DNA of 64,000 nt from Ophiodon elongatus (lineage: Eukaryota > Chordata > Actinopteri > Perciformes > Hexagrammidae), in NCBI GenBank assembly GCA_016806645.1, contig JACSYO010002136.1, positions 1-64,000 of the forward strand. Direction: 5' to 3'. The position numbers and the translations under genes were made by a program. The notes under the pieces were generated by a model. That model searched no databases. It had not been told where the DNA came from and saw nothing but the letters and a program-made list of their open reading frames with translations. This document shows, piece by piece, positions 41,801-53,900 of the stretch; position 1 is the stretch's first letter, and every line of letters starts with the position of its first letter.

Positions 41801-42480
41801 GTTTATGGCTTTGTCTTCCATGATCCTGATCCCAGGTTATGTCATCTACATGTTCTGCTTCACCAAGGGCAGCATCAAACAGGTACAAACCTCTTACATG
41901 TCCCACTGTTTTTAATGTCCATAGTTTTAAGAGTTTTAGTGAAAATTAAAACTAAAAAGTAAAACTAATAAACAGTACAGGCGGTAGTTGAGAGACATGG
42001 TGCATGAAGACGGGAGGTATTCAGACTGCAGTCATTCAGGAGCGTACAGAAGAGGTTTAGCTTGAGGCCAATGTCATTATCCTGTCTTTAGGTCGGAAGC
42101 TATCTTTTGAAAGTGAACACAGCGTGTTACGGTTAAAAACTGTTTTTGTCCTACAAAAGCAGGTTTTTGTTGACCATTTCAAAATTCCACCGTCTAGTTC
42201 TAAACATTTGATTTTTTCAGATTTTCTTTGAATTAAATCATTTGAATTACAGCTATAAAGCATATTTAGTTAACTGTTTACACGATTAATTTGTACGTTT
42301 TGGTCCACCAAATCTTTCACATCTGGACTCATTCTCAAGAAAAACAGTTCGGCATTAAATTCTAACGTGTCTTTACTTGCCCAGCGATGGCGGAAGATGA
42401 CAACTTCCCTTGAGGATGAAAAGCCATCGAAGCATGAAGAATTCGCACACACAGGGAGCGTGGGTGAAGCTCCTGTCTAG
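32168..42480 (+). CDS. slc6a1l: GAT-1-like GABA transporter, complete
   Basis: Fourteen coding exons give 597 residues, against 599 for mammalian GAT-1. The product imports GABA across the plasma membrane with Na+ and Cl-, as expected in neurons or glia. GAT-1 hallmarks: SCVGYAIGLGNVWRFPYLC in TM1 (Tyr61 equals Tyr60 of GAT-1), LGVWKLLPMMKG, NIYYIIIIAW in TM3, [18 protein letters not shown] in TM6, CCINSFTSMFAG in TM7, MMLGLDSQF in TM8. Loop 2 keeps the Cys pair and the NYS and NLT glycosylation sites. The tail ends GEAPV, without Ser/Thr at -2, so no class I PDZ ligand. It lies between a BGT1-like gene and iqsec3, so it is more likely an ohnolog than SLC6A1 itself; the symbol slc6a1l is used on that reasoning. 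Confidence 0.93.
32409..34159. other. Intron 1 of the GAT-1-like gene
   Basis: 1.75 kb. Contains CTAGCTA-rich text at 32765-33010. No exon or structured element was seen. Confidence 0.7.
34160..34291 (+). CDS. slc6a1l: GAT-1-like exon 2: TM2
   Basis: Residues 81-124: AFLIPYFLTLVFAGIPLFFL, then LGQYTSVGGLGVWKLLPMMK. Acceptor ATCCATCAG, donor GTAAGA. Confidence 0.95.
34956..35056 (+). CDS. slc6a1l: GAT-1-like exon 3: TM3
   Basis: Residues 125-158: VGLAAVILSFWLNIYYIIII, then AWALYYLFNSFGS. Acceptor CTTCTTCAG, donor GTATGT. Confidence 0.95.
35814..35900. repeat. (TC)n microsatellite
   Basis: Long TC run in intron 3. It generates spurious SLSLSL and ERERER open frames on the two strands. Confidence 0.97.
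36204..36313 (+). CDS. slc6a1l: GAT-1-like exon 4: extracellular loop 2
   Basis: Residues 159-195: ELPWQSCDNPWNTEKCFCNY, then the NYS and NLT sequons and EFWE. Short loop typical of GAT-1. Acceptor TGTGTGCAG, donor GTAAGT. Confidence 0.95.
36449..36581 (+). CDS. slc6a1l: GAT-1-like exon 5: TM4
   Basis: RNMHQLTSGLEEPGEVRWPL, then TLALAWVLVYFSIWKG and WTGK. Acceptor TTCCTGCAG, normal GT donor (GTCAGA). Confidence 0.95.
36890..36985. repeat. Fragment of a fish repeat (GGACTGAAATATC...CATGTCC)
   Basis: Reads like the start of the dispersed element seen at 62075-62360 (ACTGAAATATCTCAAACATT ... CATGGTCCCCAGATGAT). Confidence 0.45.
38187..38321 (+). CDS. slc6a1l: GAT-1-like exon 6: TM5
   Basis: VVYFSATYPYIMLFILFFRG, then VTLPGAIDGILFYITPDF. 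Acceptor TTCTCTTAG, donor GTAGAC. Confidence 0.95.
38406..38509 (+). CDS. slc6a1l: GAT-1-like exon 7: TM6
   Basis: [20 protein letters not shown], identical in kind to GAT-1, with the Gln and Ser of the chloride site. Acceptor TCTGACAG, donor GTAGGA; the intron before it is only 84 nt. Confidence 0.95.
38591..38715 (+). CDS. slc6a1l: GAT-1-like exon 8: TM7
   Basis: DSIIVCCINSFTSMFAGLVI, then FSIVGFMAQ. Acceptor CTCTTCAG, donor GTACGG. Confidence 0.95.
39122..39234 (+). CDS. slc6a1l: GAT-1-like exon 9: loop 4 and TM8
   Basis: [20 protein letters not shown], then FFSMLMMLGLDSQ with the Na2-site Asp-Ser. Acceptor ACATTTAG, donor GTACAA. Confidence 0.95.
40348..40479 (+). CDS. slc6a1l: GAT-1-like exon 10: TM9
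   Basis: FCTVEGFITALMDEYPMVLR, a basic loop, then FILIVCFISFIIGISNVTQ. Acceptor TTTATTAG, donor GTGCAG. Confidence 0.95.
40833..40935 (+). CDS. slc6a1l: GAT-1-like exon 11: TM10
   Basis: [20 protein letters not shown], then FFETVSISWFYG. Acceptor ATATTCCAG, donor GTAGGA. Confidence 0.95.
41252..41352 (+). CDS. slc6a1l: GAT-1-like exon 12: start of TM11
   Basis: ADRFYDNIEDMIGYRPCGWW, then KLCWKFFTPLICL. Acceptor GCTACAG, donor GTAGGT. Confidence 0.95.
41715..41882 (+). CDS. slc6a1l: GAT-1-like exon 13: TM11-TM12
   Basis: [20 protein letters not shown], then WGQVIGWFMALSSMILIPGY and FTKGSIKQ. The WG, GW and ALSSM motifs are intact, unlike the equivalent exon of the neighbour. Acceptor TATTGTAG, donor GTACAA. 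Confidence 0.95.
42385..42480 (+). CDS. slc6a1l: GAT-1-like exon 14: C-terminus
   Basis: Residues 567-597: RWRKMTTSLEDEKPSKHEE, ending GEAPV and TAG. Acceptor CTTGCCCAG. Confidence 0.92.
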   Translation, partial: RWRKMTTSLEDEKPSKHEEFAHTGSVGEAPV

Positions 42481-42991
42481 CCAGGATTGTTCAGGTTGAA
42501 ATAATTCCCGTCTGCCAGGACCTACCATAGTCAACACGGAAATTTGACAAATGGACAGATGGGTTCTTGTACAGCATTTTACTGTGATGTTTTCCTCGAT
42601 TTCAAAGTGTGCTAGAAAAATCTGGCAAATGACAGAAGAAGATGAGGCTTTTCAATTTTGATAAATGTAGAGGATAGATTTCCTTTTGCAGTAAAAAAGT
42701 GAACTGTGACTACAAATTGAATGTTCTAGATCAGAATCGAAACCTGTGCACATATACCACATATATACCATTAATGTATAAATCTTCATTCTACTTGTAC
42801 ATTTTCTCTACTATTCAACAAAATCACCTACTTTGTCTATAAACTTACCCCATATGTCTTGAATGTTGTTGTACAGAAACATTATACAAATCTGGTAAAA
42901 CTTGATTCGAGGTGTAAAACTGCATCAAAGATGATTTGCTTGTTTTAGCTTAAAGAACCAACCAGCCAGCCACTGTGATATTTTGTCCAGC

Positions 42992-42997
42992 AATAAA
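42992..42997 (+). terminator. Candidate poly(A) signal of the GAT-1-like gene
   Basis: AATAAA 512 nt after the stop codon, followed by TG-rich sequence. A plausible cleavage site lies within the next 30 nt. Confidence 0.4.
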
Positions 42998-43839
42998 TAT
43001 GTGGGCCATCCAGTTATATGTGTTGTCTTTGCTGATTCAGAACTACAAAAAATATGAAAAGAAAACATTTGTATAGAATATTAATATGATGGAAGTTGTA
43101 CAGGCTATTTACCTATATAGACAGTTTCCCAATTAACACAACTTTGATATACATTTTAAATGAATGTATAATCTCAAGTATTAGCCTTCATGGCAGCTTG
43201 TTTTATTAGAATATCATTTTTATACCATAACATGCTTGCTTTTGTCAGTTTTGGGAATATGTCAAATGAGCTGTATGAAGGATTTAATTTCACATCAGTA
43301 AAAACATAAACTGTACTTGGTGACTCCAGGGATGTGATGTAATGCTTTAGCCCAGCACTGGTAAACGGTTGTCCTGTTGGGATAAACCCTAAAGCTTGTG
43401 GTCTGACTTCACTGTAGAGCCATGTGTGTTCAGAGCAGCACCCTTAATGACATGGGTGGTGAAATTATTAATACAATAATTTACAACCATGGGAAAAGCT
43501 ACAGGTGTAAAGCCCATGTTGAGAAAATAATGATCCTTTCAACATGCAATGACTTTCTGGCAACTTGTGGGCAGCAGAAACACACTGTACACAGAACACT
43601 GACATATTACAGTATATCCTTTTAAAAGTTATTAACACATCCAGCAGACGGAGTGGTTTTTTTTATAGGTTTTTTCCCCCAGGAAACAGCTTCTTACTGC
43701 TGTTGGAAATGACACTGATGAGATCAGATATTTCCAACAACAATCAGCTGAAAGACACTGAAACTTTTCATAGAACAGAGTTGGGTGATAATAATCTCTA
43801 GGTTTGTTGTTGCAACCAACCCCTTCCACATATAAACAG

Positions 43840-43887
<48 letters not shown>

Positions 43888-45147
43888 ATATCGATTATAG
43901 TTGTTTTAACCATTTGATTTGGTTCAAACCTGTTGTATAAACATTTAAATTCCATTTTCTGGAGTAAAATGAAAGTGTTGGCTGATATGAGTATGGGTTC
44001 ATGGTGCAATGCATGTAAAAACAAATGAACATTTTCACAGGAAGTCAAAATAAATAGACTGATCTTGGCTTTAAATTTGTGAAGAATCAAAACTATTGCA
44101 ACCAAAAACCAAAGCATTGTTGTGAATAGACTTAAATCATCTTTAATAGCATGTTGATATACTGCAAAGACAGGTAGAGAGGGATTCAGAGCCAACTGAG
44201 GGAGGTGATGGTTCATATCTGTTACACTCAGTTTCCACCTGTCTCAACATAAATATGTCAATTTTTTGTAATTCTTTTTTTAGCTAGTATGAGCAAACAC
44301 AGTGTTGAAGAGCCAGACAAGATCCACATGTCATTCATGAAGAGGTGCACTGGTATGGCAGAGCCCTTTTATCAGTTTTTCAGTTAAGAAAGTTAGCCAC
44401 TACTGCTCTTCCATGTCTTATGCTAGACTTCCAAAATGCTACATTGGTTTCCTTTCAAACATAAACTCATAATTTTCAGTGTGCCTCATATTCCTGTTTA
44501 TGGCACACACAGGATGGCTATCTCTCAAAATGCTTACACACATTGTCAAGTAGGGGAAATTGTGCAACCATGAAGAAAGGGTTGTGAAAGACAGAAGAAC
44601 AAAAATGGCCACTGTTTGGCAAAATGGAAGCCTCAAATTTGCCATTGTAAATCCATTTTCTGTTCGAAGGGGTGTTTGCTTTAATTTTTTTTAAAGTTTC
44701 AATCACAAACCATCTGTCATCTTCATCTCCCGCGAGCGTGCTCACAGCAAATTCAGTCATGCACAAAAAATTCTAAACTTTTGGGAATAAGAGTTAGTCC
44801 TCCAAACTGATGGCATGCATGAGAGAAGAATCACATTACATGTGAATGTTGATCTAACCAAATGCATCAGCATTCATACAATCATCATCCATCAGTGTAA
44901 AATCCACAACATCAGAATTTTTGATGTTATTTACTGAAATGTATTGCATAACCTTTAATGTTTTTTGTAGCCACTAAAAATGATAAAAATTGTCATAAAA
45001 GCTCATTAATCTTGAAAGCGCTAATTCTTTTCGTTGTAGTGAAAGATAATAACACAAGAATTACCACAATGAACTGGAAAGAGGTTACATTTGTTTTTTG
45101 GGAAAGTTAGGATGCCACTGTGAGCAGGACACACACATACACACACA

Positions 45148-45205
<58 letters not shown>

Positions 45206-45510
45206 CACACACACATAACCTTGTACTCATCTTTGTGGGGACCTGTTATTGACATAATGCATTCCCTGGCCACTTACCCGAACCTTAACGATCACAACTA
45301 AATGCCTAACCCTAACCCCAACCCTAACTTTCACTTTATTCAAACCTGAAAGTTAAAACCAAATATGAACCCTCAAACAGGCCTTTGAAGGTTGGTCCCA
45401 AAGTGAGGACCAGAAAAAATATCCTCACTCTGAAGGTCTAAAACTTTAATTGGTCCTCACAAAGATAGTTGTACAAGTACACACTCTCTCTCTCTCACAC
45501 ATACACACAC

Positions 45511-45563
<53 letters not shown>

Positions 45564-47395
45564 CATCATCTCTGCCAGACTGTTTTTTTCTGCAACCTCT
45601 GTCTTTCGACTGGATGAAATTATGAGTGGAAAAGGACAGAAAGATAAGATAGAGACCTCCCTGCAGTGCCTCTGTGATTATAAATCAACAAATCAGAAAG
45701 GTGGGGTCAGATGAGAGCAGAGTTATATGAACATCCATTTCACCTGGTGGGGCTTATGTTTAAAAGATGGGGGAATTTAGCCTGATACAGTCGCTGACCT
45801 ATTTCAGAATGAAGGACGTGTGACAGCGCAATAGCATTTTGAAGGGGCTAAAGGTAGCTTGCTTGTCCTTTCCGACACTACTTGAATGTGGTATTTACAA
45901 TCTAGGCTGGGGTGAAAGAGAAAGAGATCAGATAATGCATTCTTTTTGTCCCGTTCGTATTTAAAGCAGACGAGCCAACAGCACAAACAATATCATTAAT
46001 GCCAGCATTTGCAATCCAAGCTGTGTGTGTGTGTGTGCCTCTGTAGTTTTTGCCTTTTTTTTTTTTAAAATGTCAGACTGAAAGGTTAGGAGGAAAGAGA
46101 AAACAGTCACAAAGAGCTGAAACAAAACCTGGGAGTTGTACCGACATACAGAGACAGCGTCTGGATGCTTTGTGGGTGGACTCGGTCTTGCATTTATCCA
46201 CCGACAGAAAACACACAAAGGTGGAATATGCTTCACGCAAATCAGAATAAACACAGATGTTGACATTTAAACAGTTGTAGCAGAAGCATCTTCATGGAAA
46301 TTCACGGTGATTTCCTGAAAAAACAGAAGCTAAGAAGCGTTTCATAAACAACAGATGACAGTACAGTGTACATATATTACATTTGAACGCTGAATGATTG
46401 TAGTTTGAGAAAAGTCAGAGAGCGGTTTCAGCAGCTTAAACGATTCCAAAATATGAAAAAGACTTTCCCACCGTCAACATGTGGCAAGAACTCGTGGGAA
46501 GCGTCGGCAATATTAAATATGAAGAGTAAAAGACAAACAACAATCAACAGGACCATCCAGGGCTGACTTTTTGGTTTGGCAGAAATTCGTGTGATTGGTT
46601 GCCTTTATTTCCTGTCATGCTTCACTGTAGAATGATCTATGGAAAGTGACAATTGAGTGAGAGTGTTTTCTGATGATAGAGAGCCACAACACAACAGAGG
46701 AGCGGATGTTCAGTTTTGTTATTCTTTTTTTTTTTGGCTCCTTGTGGGAGAAGCGTGAAAGGACTATTTTTTTCAAAGCAAAGGAAGGAATTTTTTTTTC
46801 TTTTTTTCTTCTAGCCCTAGCGTTTAGTCAAGTGCAAAGGAGTCAGTGTTTAGTGGAGGCTATGTATTTTGGCACACGTTTTCAGTAAGTGTCAACTATG
46901 CACGCGCACGCACATACAGCACAGTAGGCATGAGGTTTGGGATGATAAAAGCGAACAGAAGCGGAAGGTCCTTGGGGTGTGTCCAGCCATCACAGTCCAT
47001 GTCTGTCGTTGGTGGTGGTGAATACCGGAACTAGAAGGAATCCATCCAGACACTGAATATCTGTGTTTTCTCTAGCAAGTTAAAACTGACAAAAAGTTAT
47101 AGAAATTTGTTAAAACTACATAATATTTCAAAATACATGTGGAATCAAGTAAAACTTTATATATGCACTTTATTTCTCCTTTTCTCTTTTAAAACCTTGA
47201 TTTTTTCTTTTAGTTAATTTTTTTTCCTTAAATATATGCATATAAGTGAGATTTTTTTTCTTCTTCATTATAGCTCTTTCATCTGTATGTATATATGTAC
47301 ATTATGTACTTTTAAATAGGTAGAGAAGGGGTGGGGTTTGTGTGGGAGTGTGTGTGGAAGTGTGTGTTTCAGGGAAAGAATACTAATTAATTTAT
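42998..47395. other. Region between the convergent GAT-1-like and iqsec3 genes
   Basis: Holds a TA run (43842-43881), the CA-flanked dispersed repeat at 45130-45560 and AT-rich DNA. The right part is presumably iqsec3 3'UTR. A minus-strand AATAAA (TTTATT on plus) at 47169-47174 is one candidate end. No separate gene was recognised. Confidence 0.4.
45131..45560. repeat. Dispersed fish repeat bordered by two (CA)n runs
   Basis: CA runs at 45131-45215 and 45481-45556 flank a stretch with CTTTGTGGGGACCTGTTATT, CCTAACCCTAACCCCAACCC and GGTCCTCACAAAGATAG. It has the look of a common teleost element spreading together with CA microsatellites. The telomere-like CCCTAA words inside it are part of the element. 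Confidence 0.6.
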
Positions 47396-47956
47396 TTACA
47401 CCATGCTCCGAGAGCCACTTGGGGTCCGGTGTAGACTGAGGCGGGGGTCTGGGGGTATATACTGGTGAGGGTGGTTGTAAGGCGGTGGTGGGGGAGGAAG
47501 CGGGGGCTGGTGGCCGTCGTTGCCATGGGAGCAGTCCGGCGAGCGGACCGGGGTGGACATGGCCGACTGACTGAGCTGGTGGTGGCTGTGGTGGTGATGC
47601 TGGTAGTGGTGGTGTGTGGGTGTTTGGCTGAGGAAGGCCTCCATTCGTCCGTGGCCGCTGTTGTCGAGCATGATGACCTTGACGATCTGCTGACACTGGA
47701 TGAGTGTCTCGGGCCTCAGATCAGCCATGCTGACAGCCGGCTGGAGGTGCTGCTGGAGGTGGAGGTGGTGGGCAGGGGTGCTTGCCGTTGACTCCAACTG
47801 CGGGTGCTGAGGTGGAGGCGCCGGCCCATGGGTTAGCCCCTGGGGACCCTGCTGGAAAAGCAGCTCCCCCTGGTGGTTAAGAAGGGCCACGCTCTCGGGA
47901 CTCCGAGCCGTGCTGCTGCTGAGCTGGTACGTCTGAAGCCTGTTGTGAATTGACAC
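47396..47956 (-). CDS. iqsec3: iqsec3 last coding exon: Pro/His-rich tail
   Basis: Starts VSIHNRLQTYQLSSS after the acceptor CTAG and ends SGSRSMV-TAA, 186 residues. Contains QQIVKVIMLDNSGHGRME, a histidine cluster (THHHYQHHHHSHHQ) and a polyproline stretch. The plus-strand frame over it is a shadow. Confidence 0.95.
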   Translation of the reverse strand: MSIHNRLQTYQLSSSTARSPESVALLNHQGELLFQQGPQGLTHGPAPPPQHPQLESTASTPAHHLHLQQHLQPAVSMADLRPETLIQCQQIVKVIMLDNSGHGRMEAFLSQTPTHHHYQHHHHSHHQLSQSAMSTPVRSPDCSHGNDGHQPPLPPPPPPYNHPHQYIPPDPRLSLHRTPSGSRSMV

Positions 47957-50900
47957 CTAGTTTAGAAAACAGCCAAGAGAACAGCATCAAATGTTATAAA
48001 ACTGGTTCCTCCTCTACAATCCGTCAAGCCCTCTTTTTGTTTTTTTTTAGGGGGTGGGTGGGGTGGTTGGTGAACGCACAGCACACACACACACAGGGCA
48101 TGCGTGGGGGCTTTGGTGTTGGGGGTCGGTGGAGGTGTAAAAATATTGTGACTACTGCTAACTCCCCTCCCTCCACCCACACAAATACTGGGAACAGTGT
48201 AGATTGGATGCTGGGAATACCAGTGTGTGACTGGGGTCAGGAGGAGGACAGTGGTGGGGAATGGGGTTCAGAGATTTGGTGTGACTCTACAGAAGGGGCC
48301 CGGTGGTTCCAAAGGGGACACTGAGGGCCCCTGTGTCTCCCTTCCAAACCACGGCGTGGCGCTATGGTGACAGCTGACACGAGGAGACTTGGGGGGCGGG
48401 GTAACCAGAACATAGACGGAGGTCATACGAAGAAGAGGGAGAGGTGGAAGGAGAGGAGGTGAGCAGACTGACAACCACAGACGTCCACAGGCAACACTCA
48501 TCAGAATGCAAACCTCCACAAGTCACATTTATTTCAACTCTCTATTTTCTGCAGACACTTTCCCTCTGTCAAAGTATTTTTTTTTGCAGACAGTTTTCTT
48601 CCCTCAAAGTGTATTTTCTGCTATCTGTCTTCCTTTATTGTTGGCTACCTTTCCTGACTTCTTGTTATGTTACCTATTTTAGGAAACAAGTCAGGTTTCC
48701 AACACTGTTCTCAGAAAGCAGATGCCAAAACAAAAATACGAGCAGCATTGTCGAAATTCATGGAATGAGCACAATCTAAAATGCATATTATGTGTACTGG
48801 GAAAAAGTAATGTAAAAATTGTAAGCAACCACAAAACATCAGGGATACTATTTTAATTTCTGTTGAATGTTGGAAAACACATTAGAGCTATATATGCCAG
48901 GGATGAAATATCTTTTTTCAACCCTTTCTCCTATAAACTTACTTTTCATAAAACTGAACCACATTACGTTTTTAGGATTACTTTCACCATTTTAACACGC
49001 GTGATTGAAGTTGTTAATTGAAACCTAACAGAAACACAACCAAATTACTTGGTTAGGTTTAGTAAAAACTTAAAACTAATAGTGGTCTCCTGAGTAGGAG
49101 TCCTGTGTTGACCCTCTTCCCTGCACAGACTTCTAATTAGAAACATATTTGTGATACTTCTTAAACAAATGTAATCCGGGACAAAATATGTTTCCCTCAA
49201 AAGGTAATTGACAATGCAGTTTTGTTTTAAAGGAACGTCATTTTTTTGGACACCATTCTGTTATTTTTCTTAATATCAGTACTTTTCGAGTCGCTAACTT
49301 GTTAAAAGCTGTTTTTAAGTCTTTTGAACCAAATGCGGGTCAAGTCTCAGGTCTTTAGAGGATTAGTCCGAGTCTGACGGGAGTCTACAGCTCTGCTATG
49401 TCCTGTAAATGTGCTGACTCACTTACTCCGTACTTAGTTACATAGGTCTTCAGATTTGCTGTACATTTCTGACTCAAGATCTTAGTTTTAAATGAACTTT
49501 TAAGCTTCTGTGAGGATGTCAATCAGAATAAAGTTTCCCACAAAAACTCTTCAAAATGGCGACTGTGTGAATAAGGTCAACGGCAATTCACCTGCAATAT
49601 AATGGACTTTTAATGTAAAGTATCTGAACTGAAAGGGCTTACAGCGGAGTTCTCCCCTTTTCTTACAGGAGCTGATGTTCTTGTGTGAAAGAACTCCATT
49701 AACATTTGCACCTATTCAATCTGCCTACCACTATTTATCCTTGACAACTTGGCACATATACTTAACAGTACAGTATCAATGAGCTCTGAAGCACTTTAGA
49801 TAAAGAATGGAGGCATTTACTGACTTTCTGCTGACTTTCAAAAGTTAAAATTCTAAGTAAAAAGATATTTTTTTCCCACAGAAGACCAAACGAGTTTTTG
49901 AATGTCCAAAGTGTGAGATTTTTGCACTATATAGTGCCCTCAAAAATGTCCACAGTGGAATGAAAAATATACATTACAATAGGTACACATAAATGTGTAA
50001 ACATAGTCCACTAAACAGCATGGGGACTGATTTCCAACACAGCTCAGGAAGTAAGTCCGCCTGGCCAAGAAATAATTGCAGGTTATGTAACTCCTTTCAA
50101 GCTGAATGTCAATAAATGCCATGTGAATCAAATGGTATGTTAGTAGGAGCTACCCTTATTGAAATTCAACTTTTTTACCTTGCAGAAAAACCATGGCTGC
50201 CTGTGATTATCGAAATATTAAATATGCATGTCTACACAATAGCAAACCGGACTGTTGTGTTGAGATTGCAAGTGCATCAGCTTTATTGATTTGCAAGCAT
50301 CACAATATAACTGACTCTTGCAAGTTTCTTTCTCCAACACAGCATTAACATTTGAATTTGTTATCCTTTTAATCACATGCATTGTAGTTATTTTTCTAAC
50401 TAATCACATGTATGTGATTTGGACAGTGTCGTACCCAGCTGACATACCAGTGGGTTGATCATTTGCTGGATTGGCTGCACATGAGGAGAAGCTGGCAGAG
50501 CTTAAAAAGGGCTCCTATTTGCAGCAGTCTGTTTGACTGTCACTTCTGTGATGATGGCTTTCTTTGTGTTTGGTTTTGCTTTGTATGTATAAAAAAAAAC
50601 CAACTAAAAAAACAACAACCCACATAACTGTTCAAAAGTGTGCCAAAACATGTCGCTGCTATTGCTGACTGACAGTGTATTACCATGACTGTGTCTTCTA
50701 GGGTGTAGATTAGCAAAAAAACAAGGGATAAATAGGATTTTGAAAAGTGAGGGGGACATGTGAATCACACCCGTGACTGTGTTGAAACTCTTTAGCCACA
50801 TTGAAACCACAGCACAGACTGCTCCGAGGGAGACAATACATTTTCAAAAACCTTACTATCAAATTCCTCTGATTTATAGAAGCTCGCTGTGGGATTCAGT

Positions 50901-53900
50901 CACTCGCGCCTCTAGTATGAGCAGGATTCTCTGTGTGACCCTCCTGCTTTCCAAGATAAATGTGTTTCGACAGCTAACGGCTCCCCACCAGCCACTGACA
51001 TTTACTGCACACTGCATGGCAGAGGGGACGACAGCTTGTGAAGGGAGCTCAGACAACCTTGAAGACTGGCCTGATCATCGCTCCCTATTATGAGGACCCA
51101 AAGGCTTCTCAGGGAGAGAGAGAGAGAGAGAGAGAGAGACAGCGACAGAGAGAGAGAGAGAGAGAGACAGAGCACTTGTATGCATAAAAGAGCCATTGCA
51201 CGTTTAAAAAAAACTAAAAACATTTTATTTGTATGTCTTTTAAAATGTCTCTTGTGCAGCAATGAAAGCGTGTAGTAATTATTGTCATCCTACAGGCATG
51301 TTTGGCTTTAAAAATGAAATAGTTCTGAAGCCTTTTTAGTGCAATGTATATGTCCTTTAGCGCTAACCAGCACCTGAGTACAGATTTACAGCCTACAGTA
51401 TTACGAGTGAGCTGTGTGAAATTAAACAGCCACTGAGTGTCAAATTGACCCTCTGTTTGTTTTTTTCACTCCAGCCCCTCAACTCCACACCCAGAGAAAT
51501 GGCGAGGGAAAGGTCATCTGATGCCACTAGGATGGTAATTGCAAAGCCCCATGGGTACTGTAGTTCAGCTTGCTCTGTTGCTTGCACGAAATGTTCGCAC
51601 GACAAGTTTCCCCCAGAGATCTGGCAGAGGGGTGGAGAGGTGACGTTTCTGGGTCAAATGAGCGTTAAATTTATCCGCCCGCATGTTACTGTGTTAATTA
51701 AGGTCTTGGTGCTGCACGTGGGTACGCACTCACACACGCACACACACACACACGCACACGCACACGCACAGTATATTTATTCCACACATGTCCTAAGCTA
51801 CTTTCAGCAATGATGGCTTCTTTCTCTTTCACCCTTTAAACGCCCAAAAGGAGTCACAATTTTTCGCCTGAGCTTGTGAAACTAATTACAACCTATTCCT
51901 TTTTTAGGCTTACAGATAATATTTAAGCCTCTGAGTCTGATGCGTTTTCGGTGCATGGGTAGTGTTATGATGTTATTAATTTCCCCAAACCCACCATCTT
52001 TATTTTTGTACGGCAAAGTACTTTTATCTAATATATTTAAGTTGGTTGGGCTACCTCACATGCCCGCAGCACTTTACCCAGCAGCACTCGTTCTCTCATC
52101 CACTCTTCACCCACTTCTGGTTGACGCCTCTAGCCCTGAAGATATGGCTAGTCCTGGGGTTTCATCCTGTCTCATCCTACCTTGATACTGACACCCTGGA
52201 CTGACTTACCTGTTATTTGGGACATGGCCCTATCACTAAGCACTTACCTCTACGGCATTGTGTCCACTTCTTTCATCGATCTCCTGGTTTCCTGGATGGA
52301 GAAAAATGGAGGGAAAAGAGACAAAAGTGGCAGCAAAATGTCTGTAATTTTATCGTTAACTGCTTATTAAAATGTTTTTTAAGAGCACTTTAAACCAAGG
52401 CACTCCACTACACAGACAATAAATGTAAGATTTGTTAAGCTGTAACACGCCCTTTTTAAAGTATAAAATATGTTTTTCCAATTCAATAATTCATAAAAAC
52501 AGCAGTGGTTCAACTTTGCACTAACGGCAGGTAGATTAATGCAATTGAGGACAAGGTCTCTGCAATAGGTTTTTCAAATTAAAACGCGACGGTGCTCACA
52601 CACTCACACACACCTGATGGGGAGCCTTGTTTGCCACGCAGCTCTAGCTGTGTGCCGTTGTTCTTTACCGAGTGTGTCTTGGCTCCCTGCTGCTTTTCCA
52701 GCTCCCCTGCAGAGAGAACCGAAGACAAAAATGATTTATCATTTACACACCATGACAGAGAGCAAAATAGATAGATGGACAGGCGGTAGGCGTAGATGGG
52801 TAAGAATAACAACATTAATCGGCATAAGTCTACTTTCTTTGAAATGCTGAACACACCCGCTCTCGTTGCCTTCCCCTCCCACTCTGTCCTCTAATCTCAA
52901 AACACAACTTGCCATCTCACTAATTACACTTCACACTTGATGGTAATTGCGTGTCATTTCCAATCATGATGACTAAATGTTGTTTTGTCTCCAACACTGC
53001 ACTGCATTCTAATTTTGAGCTGCAAAAACTGCAGTGTCCTTAAAGCTGTGGGAGGCGGGTTATTTTTGGCATTATTGTGCAAAAATTTGATAATAATCCT
53101 TTATCATATTGTAATTCAAGAGGCAATTTTCTGGAAAAGCCCCTAAGCCCCTACCAAAAGACGAGCAGGGGCATATGCACACGCTTCATACAGTAACCTG
53201 TATGAGTACTTGTCATTCATTTCATTTCAGAAATGGAGAGAAAATGTTGCCAATAAGAGTTTAGCCTTCTGCCAACCGTAGCTGTCACGCAGAAGGCTAA
53301 GCTCGTAAAGATGGAGAGAGAATGCTGCTCGCCCCAAGCGACTGCCGTTGCCACCGTGAGGCTAGCTCAGGCTCTTTTTTTGTCCTCCTTTTTTAGGGTT
53401 GCTTTCCAGTGTTGACAGTTGTTGCCAATGCTAGAATAGCAATTTTCCCCACAGGATATGCTTCCGTTGAATCAGGCTGTCACGGAAGTGCATGCACATC
53501 TGCATTTGTAGTACAGCCAACAGGAACGCCGTCTCTCTCTAAAATGAAGTCTCCCTTCACTGGCTAGATTCTCTAAGGCCTGAAAACAGAGCCAAGAGGA
53601 TCTGCAGAAGGGTGATTTTTTTTCTCAGACCACTTGAATTATGATATGGTAAGGGTCATTATGGGATGCCCAATGACGTCAAAAATGTAGTGCTTTAAGG
53701 GTGAAGTACACAATGTACCCCCTTTTCATTTTGGTACCAGTGTGACAAAAATGTGACAACCTCAATAGAAAGTGTCCTATTTGGTAGTTTATCTACTGGT
53801 AAAGGGATCAGATGAAACTATAAATAAACAGGGGCAACACTTCATTTGGTTGGTATTTTCCCATTGTTTTATTTAGAAGTTCTCTGCAAATAAGCATGTC

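Noticed and set aside
45300..45340. Interstitial telomeric repeat
   Set aside because: Only a few CCCTAA words inside a dispersed repeat, not a tandem array.
47465..47791. Plus-strand Val/Gly-rich frame of 108 codons
   Set aside because: Shadow of the iqsec3 last exon, which has strong family similarity on the minus strand.
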